Positions 1-4,719 of a DNA stretch of 5,490 nucleotides are shown here, in pieces. This stretch comes from Bryobacterales bacterium (lineage in GTDB: Bacteria > Acidobacteriota > Terriglobia > Bryobacterales > Bryobacteraceae): NCBI GenBank assembly GCA_003487005.1, contig DNFG01000358.1:1-5490 (forward strand). The letters are read 5' to 3'. Each line of letters begins with the position of its first letter. Position 1 is the stretch's first letter. Under the pieces are notes generated by a model. That model was not told the DNA's origin, searched no databases, and saw only the letters and a program-made list of their open reading frames with translations. A program made the translations under genes and the position numbers.

Positions 1-105
1 CCAAGTCCCCCAACTCGCCCTTGTAGGGCGGGCTTCAGCCCGCGGCGGACTTCAGTCCGCCCAAGCAATCCCCCCCGCCTCCGCCCCCCCGGATGCTACC
101 GTGAA
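1..105. repeat. Intergenic direct repeat, copy 1, with a double hairpin
   Basis: This segment recurs at 152-258 with two substitutions and a 2-base length difference in a C-rich run; the copies are offset by 151 bases. Inside lie two adjacent perfect hairpins with the same TTCA loop. The first is at 28-43 (6-base stem, gcgggc/gcccgc) and the second at 44-61 (7-base stem, ggcggac/gtccgcc). The two stems differ by a compensatory change (G-C in one, A-T in the other), which suggests the structure matters rather than the sequence. There is no coding potential that I trust. It resembles REP/BIME-type dispersed palindromic repeats, and the copy may continue to the left of the window. I do not know its function. 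Confidence 0.85.
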
Positions 106-151
106 GCGTGTCTGGGGGTTTCATCGCCGTGCCGGAGGGAATCCCAGAACC

Positions 152-258
152 CCAAGTCCCCCAACTCGCCCTTGTGGGGCGGGCTTCAGCCCGCGGCGGA
201 CTTCAGTCCGCCCAAGCAATCCCCCCCGCCTCCGCCCCCTCCCGGATGCTACAGTGAA
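152..258. repeat. Intergenic direct repeat, copy 2, with a double hairpin
   Basis: Second copy of the repeat at 1-105. Differences are A to G at 176, two extra bases in the C-rich run near 231-243, and C to A at 253. The paired hairpins fall at 179-194 and 195-212. The copy ends about 10 bases before the start codon of the beta-lactamase gene, so the hairpins would sit in its 5' leader or promoter region. They could affect transcription from upstream or leader folding. That role is inference; the repeat and hairpins are read directly. The 46-base spacer 106-151 shows nothing recognisable. Confidence 0.85.
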
Positions 259-267
259 ATCGCCCCG

Positions 268-1038
268 ATGCGCCTCCTGCTCCTCCCTCTCCTGCTCGCC
301 CCCCTCGCGTTTCCCGCCGAGGACCCGGCCCTCGCCGCCCCCTTCACCCGGCGCGGCCTGACCGGCACCATGGTCCTGACCTCCCTCAAATCCAACCAGA
401 CCTTCATCCACAACGCCCCCCGCGCCCGCCAGCGCTTCATCGCCGCCTCCACCTTCAAAATCCCCAACACCCTGATCGGACTCGAAGAGCGCGCCGTCGA
501 GAACGAAAACTCACCCTTCGCCTGGGACGGCGTCCGCCACGAATTCCCCGACCACAATCGCGACCAGACCCTCCGCAGCGCCTTCCGCGTCTCCTGCGTC
601 TGGTGCTACCGGATCATCGCCCGTCGCGTCGGCGCCGATCGCTACCGCCACCACCTCCGCCAGATGACCTACGGCCGCCTGACCGAACCCTTCGACGTCG
701 AAAACTTCTGGCTCGATGGCTCGCTCACCCTCAGCGCCCACGAGCAAATCGACTTCCTCCGCAAACTCCACCGCCGCGAATTCCCCTTCAGCCGCCACGC
801 CTACGACACCCTCGCCGCCATCATGGTCGCCGGTTCCGGCCCCGGCTACACCCTCCGCGCCAAAACCGGATGGAGCGGCCGCGACCCCCAAACCGGCTGG
901 TATGTCGGCATCGTCGAAACCCCCAACGACACCTGGTTCTTCGCCACCAACATCCTCGTCCGCGCCCCCGCCGACCTCCCCGAACGAATCACCCTCACCC
1001 GCGAAGCCCTCACCGCCAAAGGAATCCTCCCCCGCTAA
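268..1038 (+). CDS. Class D (OXA-type) serine beta-lactamase
   Basis: Predicted 256-residue secreted beta-lactamase, which opens beta-lactam rings through an acyl-serine intermediate in the periplasm. Residues 1-16 form a short hydrophobic signal peptide (MRLLLLPLLLAPLAFPA, cleavage likely near 17). The class D motifs occur in order: STFK at 61-64 (nucleophile Ser61, general base Lys64), SCV at 109-111 inside a very OXA-like stretch, YGR at 135-137 where the family has YGN, WLDGS at 148-152 and KTG at 199-201. Length fits the family (about 250-280). The ATG at 268 is chosen because it opens directly into the signal peptide; the frame is open further upstream but reads proline-rich repeat sequence. 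No clear Shine-Dalgarno sequence is visible. The C-terminal codons belong to a 33-base tandem repeat whose second copy holds the island. Family assignment is firm; activity with the YGR motif is untested. Confidence 0.93.
   Translation: MRLLLLPLLLAPLAFPAEDPALAAPFTRRGLTGTMVLTSLKSNQTFIHNAPRARQRFIAASTFKIPNTLIGLEERAVENENSPFAWDGVRHEFPDHNRDQTLRSAFRVSCVWCYRIIARRVGADRYRHHLRQMTYGRLTEPFDVENFWLDGSLTLSAHEQIDFLRKLHRREFPFSRHAYDTLAAIMVAGSGPGYTLRAKTGWSGRDPQTGWYVGIVETPNDTWFFATNILVRAPADLPERITLTREALTAKGILPR
1004..1036 (+). repeat. 33-base tandem repeat, intact first copy
   Basis: Covers the last complete codons of the beta-lactamase (ALTAKGILPR) up to the T of its stop codon. The next bases, 1037-1052, start a second copy that is interrupted by the island and resumes at 2230-2246. 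The reconstructed second copy matches at 31 of 33 positions. The unit is a multiple of three and keeps the reading frame. The stop codon lies at the junction: TAA where the first unit has GAA. Confidence 0.75.
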
Positions 1039-1052
1039 GCCCTCGCCGCCAA
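1037..1052 (+). repeat. Left part of the split second 33-base copy, ending in a 9-base target-site duplication
   Basis: These 16 bases repeat 1004-1019 with one change (A to G). The last nine, cgccgccaa at 1044-1052, are found again at 2221-2229 just beyond the island. This is the expected pattern for a 9-base target-site duplication. The surrounding GC-rich codons are repetitive, so the nine-base match alone would be weak. It gains weight because joining the two sides rebuilds the 33-base unit exactly in length. Confidence 0.7.
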
Positions 1053-1055
1053 GTC

Positions 1056-1068
1056 GTGGGTCAGTTTG
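1056..1068 (+). repeat. Left terminal inverted repeat of the island
   Basis: gtgggtcagtttg, a perfect 13-base match to the reverse complement of 2204-2216. Beyond these 13 bases the two ends diverge (ggttctc here, agtgtcg at the other end). It starts three bases inside the proposed left boundary. Confidence 0.7.
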
Positions 1069-1164
1069 GTTCTCAATAGAAGCTAACGGTTTAGGCGCGG
1101 GGATGACGGCAATTGAGCGGCATCAACGCCGGCATGGATGTGTGGGCCACGGTGCCCCTCCGTG

Positions 1165-1806
1165 CTATACCGGCCCCCTGCCCGTGGCTTTTGTGTAAAG
1201 ATCAACCAGTTGCGCCGCCAGGAGGCTGGACATGAGCTCTTCCATTGCTGACAAGTCTAGCCTCCCTGCGGCATACGCCCGGTCTGCCTCGCGTAGTGCA
1301 TCGTAGTACGGCGACCTGTCTTCGACGATCAACTCAGGGATGGTCTTCGCTCCCGGCAGCCGGAAGCCAAGCCCAGCGCACAATACGAGATATGCGATCG
1401 AACGCGCTGTCCTTCCATTGCCCCCGAAGAACGGATGGATCCAATTAAGCCGCCACATAACATACGACGCCAAATGGACGGGTAGACGGTTCTGGCTACT
1501 GTTGACATAATCACACATCTCAGCGACCAGTTCGGGGACTTTCGCATGGCTTGGTGGATCGTGAGCAACGTTCGCGATCCGTACTTCCCCGTCTCGGAAC
1601 TGCCCAGCGCAACGGTAGATCTGGTTAACGGCTAACCGTTGTGCTTCTTTGAGTATTTCAGGCGTAAGAATTGATTCCGGCCCCCACTCTTCGATGCAGT
1701 GAAAAACTTACTGCGCCTGGATGATGCCATTCCGGCTCTCCAGGCGCTTCTTGTCATCAGCATCGTGATAGACCGGCCCCTTGGGGACGACGGCAAGCGG
1801 GTTCAC
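1165..1806 (-). pseudogene. fic: Fic family protein (AMPylating toxin type), interrupted by a premature TAA
   Basis: Fic enzymes transfer AMP or related groups to target proteins. Read on the minus strand from GTG at 1806, the frame is continuous for 213 codons except for TAA at 1710-1708 (codon 33). Family-like sequence continues in the same frame on both sides: RNGIIQAQ, stop, then VFHCIEEWG. Downstream are the flap region (about codons 57-80, IYRCAGQFRDGEVRIAN) and the Fic motif HPFFGGNGRTAR at codons 124-135 (1437-1402). His124, Asn, Gly and both Arg are present, but Gly128 replaces the usual Asp/Glu that binds Mg. The conserved tail KTIPELIVEDRSPYYDAL follows. GTG overlaps the antitoxin stop as GTGA, which decides the start. 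The first in-frame ATG after the stop is at 1518, just before the Fic core, so restart would lose the flap. Probably inactive, unless read through or unless the stop is a sequencing error. Confidence 0.85.
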
Positions 1807-2009
1807 GACTGGATGTTATCATCCTGCGTGGCGGCTGCCACAGCGCTTGACATCTCGCCGAACGCATCGTTGATATCGTCCATCGTGATGCTGTCATTCT
1901 CCAGATGGGTGTTCCCGAATGCAAAGCTGCGTACCTGCTCCTCGCGCTCGTCTGACGTCATACGGTATCGGCGAGCCTGTTCGATTAGGAACAGTAACTT
2001 GTCGCTCAT
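1803..2009 (-). CDS. Small VbhA-like antitoxin of the Fic module
   Basis: Predicted 68-residue cytoplasmic protein that should bind and inhibit the Fic protein encoded immediately downstream. The segment at residues 20-42 (DEREEQVRSFAFGNTHLEND) aligns by eye with the inhibitory helix region of class I Fic antitoxins such as VbhA, whose motif is (S/T)xxxE(G/N). Here the motif reads NTHLEN at 33-38, keeping Glu37, which in the family competes with ATP gamma-phosphate binding, but with Asn in the Ser/Thr place. ATG at 2009 is chosen because GAGGAG lies six bases upstream. The TGA stop overlaps the GTG of fic by GTGA, so the pair is probably translationally coupled. This gene appears intact while its toxin carries a stop codon. 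Family assignment is from motif and position, not from a search. Confidence 0.8.
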   Translation of the reverse strand: MSDKLLFLIEQARRYRMTSDEREEQVRSFAFGNTHLENDSITMDDINDAFGEMSSAVAAATQDDNIQS

Positions 2010-2015
2010 GTCAGT

Positions 2016-2021
2016 CTCCTC
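2016..2021 (-). promoter_or_regulatory. Shine-Dalgarno site of the antitoxin gene
   Basis: GAGGAG on the minus strand, six bases before the ATG at 2009. It decides the start of the antitoxin gene, since the open frame extends upstream to a TTG near 2090 without a comparable site. Confidence 0.75.
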
Positions 2022-2063
2022 GGCTTGTTGGCACTCAATTGCCGCTAGGTATGTAGACGTGAG

Positions 2064-2090
2064 TTTATACGCGTAGGTCTCACAAATCAA
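2064..2090 (-). promoter_or_regulatory. Possible promoter of the antitoxin-fic operon, with an overlapping inverted repeat
   Basis: On the minus strand, TTGATT (2090-2085) and TATAAA (2069-2064) resemble -35 and -10 boxes with a 15-base spacer, shorter than the ideal 17. An inverted repeat, gtgag at 2059-2063 and ctcac at 2079-2083, brackets the -10 box, and tacgcgta at 2068-2075 is a palindrome. Toxin/antitoxin operons are often autoregulated, so an operator here is plausible. The arms are only five bases, so this is weak. Confidence 0.35.
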
Positions 2091-2151
2091 CCATCGCCAC
2101 GATTGTCTCAGCGTTTGCCCTGGCCTGGGCCTGGTTTGCTTTAGCGGTCAT
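2080..2151 (-). CDS. Possible 23-residue small ORF upstream of the antitoxin
   Basis: ATG at 2151 is preceded by GGAAGG with a four-base gap, a good ribosome binding site, and the frame runs 23 codons to TGA at 2082-2080. The peptide begins MTAKANQAQARANAETIV and resembles nothing I recognise. It may be a leader peptide, the truncated start of a gene lost when the island formed, or chance. It overlaps the proposed promoter of the antitoxin operon. Confidence 0.25.
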   Translation of the reverse strand: MTAKANQAQARANAETIVAMVDL

Positions 2152-2183
2152 CCACCCTTCCTGCGTGAGGCATCCACTTTTTC

Positions 2184-2214
2184 GGGTCAGGTTGCTCGAC
2201 ACTCAAACTGACCC
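2184..2214. repeat. Hairpin at the right end of the island, overlapping the terminal repeat
   Basis: gggtcaggttg (2184-2194) and caaactgaccc (2204-2214) can form an 11-base stem with one G-T wobble and a nine-base loop. Thus the outer terminal repeat is present a second time, inverted, just inside the right end. Repeated terminal motifs are known at transposase binding ends, for example in the IS21 family. No matching inner copy is seen at the left end. Confidence 0.6.
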
Positions 2215-2216
2215 AC
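2204..2216 (-). repeat. Right terminal inverted repeat of the island
   Basis: caaactgacccac, exact reverse complement of 1056-1068. Four bases (taac) separate it from the direct repeat cgccgccaa at 2221. Confidence 0.7.
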
Positions 2217-2220
2217 TAAC

Positions 2221-2246
2221 CGCCGCCAAAGGCATCCTCCCCCGCT
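2221..2246 (+). repeat. Right target-site duplication and remainder of the split 33-base copy
   Basis: cgccgccaa at 2221-2229 repeats 1044-1052. Bases 2230-2246 complete the second 33-base unit that began at 1037. Read in the beta-lactamase frame this would give ALAAKGILPRC. The end of alaX lies only 10 bases further, so the genes flanking the island converged almost directly before insertion. Confidence 0.7.
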
Positions 2247-2256
2247 GCTGTCGGCA

Positions 2257-3423
2257 CTACAACCCCGCCAACCGCCCCACCAACCCCTCCAGCGCCTCCC
2301 GCGACGGCAGACTCCCCTGCGCCAGACGCGGCGTCCCCCCGCCCCGGCCCTCGAACCCGGCCAGCAGTTCCTTCAGCATGGCGCCGGCATTCAGGCCCGT
2401 GTCCTCGCTCGCCGCCAGCAGCAGCGACGGCGGATCGTCCAAAACCGCCACGAACACCGCCCCCGGCCCCGCAATGTAGGCGTTCGCCAGCGCCCGCGTC
2501 TCGTCGTCCAGCGCCCCGGCAGCGCACCGGTCGATCATCACCCGCCGTCCCGAAGTGCCCGGCGTCGTCGCGGCATACAGTTCGCGGCCCCGGTAGCCCG
2601 CCAGGTCCGACGCCAGTTTCCGAAGCCGTTTCGCCGACTCCTTCGAGTCATTCTGCAGCGTCGCCACCAGCGCCGGGACTTCGTCCACCGTCGATGAAAA
2701 ACAGCGCGCCGTCTCGGCCAGCGCGCTCGAATCGGCCCGAAGCCGTTCCAGCGCCCGGCGTCCGCACAGAAACTCCACCCGGACATTGCCGCGAATCTTG
2801 TCCAGGCGGCGCAGCACAATGGGGCCGATTTCGCCCGTCGCCCGGACATGCGTGCCGCCACAGGCGCTCCGGTCGAGGTCCGCAATCGTCACAATCCGGA
2901 GCGTCCCCTCGCGTTCGGAGGCTTTCCGGAGTCCCGAGGCTTCCGCGGCATCCACGAACTCCACCGTCACCGGCCGGTTTTCCCAAACGATTTCATTCGC
3001 GCGCAGTTCCACCGCCCGCTGCTGTTCGGGCGTCAAAGCCGGAGTTGCCAGATCCACCGTCGCCGACTCCTCCCCGAAATGCACACTGACCGTCGCAAAC
3101 CCGGACAACGCCTCGAAAACCGCTGAAAGCAAATGTTGGCCCGTGTGCTGCTGCATGAAATCGAACCGCCGGGGCCAGTCGATCTCGCCGTGAACGGGCC
3201 CAGGCGCCAGCGGGGACTCCAGATGATGCGCGATCCGTCCGTCTTCCTCCTCCGTCACCTCGCGGACCCGCGTGCCATTCAGCGTGCCCACATCGAATAA
3301 CTGCCCGCCCGAAGTCGGGTAGAAAGCCGTCCGGTCGAGATAAACAACATCGCCGCGCGCTTCAAGCAGCGTCGCGTCGAATGCCGGGAGGTAACTGTCG
3401 GTGTAATACAGGCGTTCGGTCAT
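2257..3423 (-). CDS. alaX: Alanyl-tRNA editing protein (AlaX-type, with DHHA1 domain)
   Basis: Predicted 388-residue cytoplasmic enzyme that hydrolyses Ser or Gly wrongly attached to tRNA-Ala, a free-standing version of the AlaRS editing domain. Residues 1-85 form the AlaRS-like beta-barrel (FYPTSGGQLFDVG at 34-46). The zinc site is His93 and His97 in HTGQH and Cys188 and His192 in CGGTH. A charged helical linker at about 222-280 leads to a C-terminal DHHA1 domain ending in GGGTPRLAQGS at 361-371. The length matches the long AlaX class that carries DHHA1. ATG at 3423 is chosen because the conserved start follows at once; the open frame continues upstream only into nuoA. There is no obvious Shine-Dalgarno site, and only 10 bases separate it from the nuoA stop, so it is likely co-transcribed and translationally coupled. 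All key residues are present. Confidence 0.93.
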   Translation of the reverse strand: MTERLYYTDSYLPAFDATLLEARGDVVYLDRTAFYPTSGGQLFDVGTLNGTRVREVTEEEDGRIAHHLESPLAPGPVHGEIDWPRRFDFMQQHTGQHLLSAVFEALSGFATVSVHFGEESATVDLATPALTPEQQRAVELRANEIVWENRPVTVEFVDAAEASGLRKASEREGTLRIVTIADLDRSACGGTHVRATGEIGPIVLRRLDKIRGNVRVEFLCGRRALERLRADSSALAETARCFSSTVDEVPALVATLQNDSKESAKRLRKLASDLAGYRGRELYAATTPGTSGRRVMIDRCAAGALDDETRALANAYIAGPGAVFVAVLDDPPSLLLAASEDTGLNAGAMLKELLAGFEGRGGGTPRLAQGSLPSREALEGLVGRLAGL

Positions 3424-3433
3424 GGCGCGGGCG

Positions 3434-3808
3434 TCACACCCACTCGAGCGCGCCCTTCTTGTAAGCCCACACGTAGCCCACCACCAGAATGCCCAGGAAC
3501 ACGGCCACTTCCGCCACCCCGAACCAGCCCAGCGCATTGTAGCGGACCGCCCACGGGAACAGGAAGATCGTTTCCACGTCGAAAATCACGAACAGAATCG
3601 CGATGATGTAGAAACGGACGGTATAGCGCCCGCGGGCGTTCGAGGCGGCCTCGATGCCACATTCGTACGCCTCCGTCTTGGCCTGATTCGCGATCGCCGG
3701 CCGCACGAAACGCGCCGCCCAAAGCAGAACCAGAGGAAACGCCAGCGCAAGCGGCAGGAAGATGAAAATGGGCAGGTAGCCGTCAGGCATGAAATCAATA
3801 TACCTCAT
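3434..3808 (-). CDS. nuoA: NADH-quinone oxidoreductase subunit A (complex I)
   Basis: Small membrane subunit of respiratory complex I, near the quinone channel at the junction of membrane arm and peripheral arm. In the 124-residue form, three hydrophobic segments lie at about 11-33, 66-87 and 95-116. The loop between the first two has the family motif YECGIEAASNARGRY at 48-62, and FDVE at 76-79 carries the conserved acidic residues. The family is usually about 118-147 residues. Two starts are possible: ATG at 3808, with no ribosome site, or ATG at 3790, giving 118 residues, with GAGG 12 bases upstream. I list the longer and regard the shorter as equally likely. The usual next gene, nuoB, is absent; alaX follows after 10 bases, so this copy stands outside a standard nuo operon. 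Confidence 0.92.
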   Translation of the reverse strand: MRYIDFMPDGYLPIFIFLPLALAFPLVLLWAARFVRPAIANQAKTEAYECGIEAASNARGRYTVRFYIIAILFVIFDVETIFLFPWAVRYNALGWFGVAEVAVFLGILVVGYVWAYKKGALEWV

Positions 3809-3855
3809 TATGGATGCCGGTGTCCTGAACCCGCTTCGTCGCGCCGCCGGTCCTC

Positions 3856-3861
3856 TATAAT
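3856..3861 (+). promoter_or_regulatory. Perfect -10 box before the ABC permease gene
   Basis: TATAAT at 3856-3861 in an otherwise GC-rich 59-base gap between divergent genes. A transcript starting about seven bases after it would begin near 3868, which is also the first codon of the permease frame. No good -35 box is visible (ttcgtc at 3835-3840 is weak). The box is nearly symmetrical, and the opposite strand reads attata, so it might also serve nuoA. Confidence 0.45.
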
Positions 3862-3867
3862 TGAGGT

Positions 3868-4701
3868 TTGACCCCGACTCTGGCCGAAAAAACGGTGCTC
3901 AACCTGCCCGGCGCCAAGTTCGTGCGCGTGCTGCACGACCGCCGCTCGCTCATCTACGAACTCGTCCGCCGCGATTTCGAGACCCGCTTCGTCGGCTCGG
4001 CGGCAGGCTGGCTTTGGACCATGATCCACCCCCTCGTGCTCCTCGTCAGTTGGGTCTTCGTCTTCCAGTACTGCCTCAAAGTCCCGCCGCCGCCGGGGGC
4101 GGGCGATAGCTACACGCTGTACCTGTTCTGCGGCTACCTGCCCTGGCTTCTCTTTCAGGACACCGTCCAGCGCTCGTCGGTTTCGCTGCTCGAGCAGTCC
4201 AGTCTGATCACCAAGACCGTCTTCCCCAGCGAGATCCTCCCTGTCACCATCTATCTGTCGTCGCTGACCAGTCACGCCATCGCAGTCGCCCTCACCGCCG
4301 TCGTGGTGTTCCTGCTGAAGGGCCATTTCAGCGTTTTGATCCTGTTTTTGCCGCTCTATACCGCGCTGTTGGGCATCTTCGCGATCGGTGTCGCGTGGAT
4401 TTTCGCGAGCCTGCAAGTCTATTTGCGCGATACCGCCCAGTTCGTCGTCGTCATTATGACCGGCTGGTTCTGGTTGACCCCCATCTTCATCGACGAAACC
4501 CACTTTCCCGAAGGCGCGCGCTTTCTGGTCCAGTGGAACCCCGTCGCTTACGTCGTCAAGGGCTACCGGCAGCGCCTGCTGATGTACGAATTGCCCAATT
4601 GGGGCGAAGTCGCCGTCCTCGCTGCCTCGGCAATCGCCGTCTTCTTCATTGGTGGACTCGTGTTTCGCCACCTCAAACGCGGCTTTGCCGACGTTCTTTA
4701 G
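3868..4701 (+). CDS. ABC-2 type polysaccharide export permease (Wzm/TagG/KpsM-like)
   Basis: Predicted 277-residue inner-membrane permease that, with an ATPase partner, exports lipid-linked polysaccharide such as O-antigen or capsule. The cytoplasmic N-terminal segment YELVRRDFETRFVGS at 30-44 leads into the first membrane helix, as in Wzm proteins. About six hydrophobic segments lie near 48-70, 83-98, 122-150, 154-182, 190-209 and 247-266. The family signature NPVAYVVKGYRQRLL is at 224-238. The first codon is TTG at 3868, with a TATAAT box seven bases before it, which suggests a leaderless message; GTG at 3895 is the alternative and shortens it by nine residues. No ATPase (Wzt-like) gene follows: 18 bases downstream a sulfatase-fold gene begins. 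The substrate cannot be told from this window. Confidence 0.9.
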   Translation: MTPTLAEKTVLNLPGAKFVRVLHDRRSLIYELVRRDFETRFVGSAAGWLWTMIHPLVLLVSWVFVFQYCLKVPPPPGAGDSYTLYLFCGYLPWLLFQDTVQRSSVSLLEQSSLITKTVFPSEILPVTIYLSSLTSHAIAVALTAVVVFLLKGHFSVLILFLPLYTALLGIFAIGVAWIFASLQVYLRDTAQFVVVIMTGWFWLTPIFIDETHFPEGARFLVQWNPVAYVVKGYRQRLLMYELPNWGEVAVLAASAIAVFFIGGLVFRHLKRGFADVL

Positions 4702-4709
4702 CGATTTTC

Positions 4710-4715
4710 AAGGAG
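4710..4715 (+). promoter_or_regulatory. Shine-Dalgarno site of the sulfatase-fold gene
   Basis: AAGGAG, four bases before the ATG at 4720 and within the 18-base gap after the permease stop. It fixes the start, and the tight spacing favours one transcript with the permease. Confidence 0.8.
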
Positions 4716-4719
4716 TTTT

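Larger units (their letters stand above)
1053..2220. mobile_element. Inserted island with terminal inverted repeats and a Fic toxin/antitoxin cargo, no transposase
   Basis: About 1,168 bases. On lines I counted by hand it ranges from about 43 to 67 percent G+C and averages lower than the adjoining genes (about 67-70 percent), with visibly different codon use. Near its ends are perfect 13-base inverted repeats (gtgggtcagtttg at 1056-1068; its complement at 2204-2216), and outside them the 9-base direct repeats at 1044-1052 and 2221-2229. Content is an antitoxin gene and a nonsense-mutated Fic gene on the minus strand; no transposase or integrase is present. The terminal motif reminds me of ends of IS21-family elements, which I cannot confirm. 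It may be a non-autonomous element mobilised by a related transposase, or the remnant of a larger one. Exact outer boundaries are uncertain by a few bases. Confidence 0.65.

Noticed and set aside
1..258. CRISPR-like array
   Set aside because: Only two copies of a ~106-base unit with a 46-base spacer; unit length and double-hairpin layout do not fit CRISPR repeats and no cas gene is present.
511..891. 126-codon minus-strand frame within the beta-lactamase gene
   Set aside because: Ala/Gly/Val/Glu-rich shadow of a gene with all class D motifs on the plus strand.
603..1198. Proline/arginine- and serine/proline-rich plus-strand frames overlapping the beta-lactamase gene
   Set aside because: Their composition is what shifted frames of C-rich codons give; no domain or motif is seen.
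1165..1518. 117-residue Fic protein starting at ATG 1518 as a real, shorter gene
   Set aside because: Family-like sequence continues upstream in the same frame to a GTG overlapping the antitoxin stop, so this is the downstream part of an interrupted gene; the short form would lack the flap region, and no good ribosome site was noted.
1708..1710. Recoded stop codon (selenocysteine or pyrrolysine) in fic
   Set aside because: The codon is TAA, which is not used for either, and no structure suggesting recoding follows it.
1699..2076. 125-codon plus-strand frame opposite the antitoxin and fic start
   Set aside because: It lies antisense to a coupled, recognisable antitoxin/fic operon with a proper ribosome site.
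3808..4671. Long 287-codon minus-strand frame opposite the permease gene
   Set aside because: It is strongly hydrophilic and low in complexity (Asp, Glu, Gln, Arg), typical of the antisense of a GC-rich membrane protein gene, while the plus strand encodes a clear ABC-2 permease.
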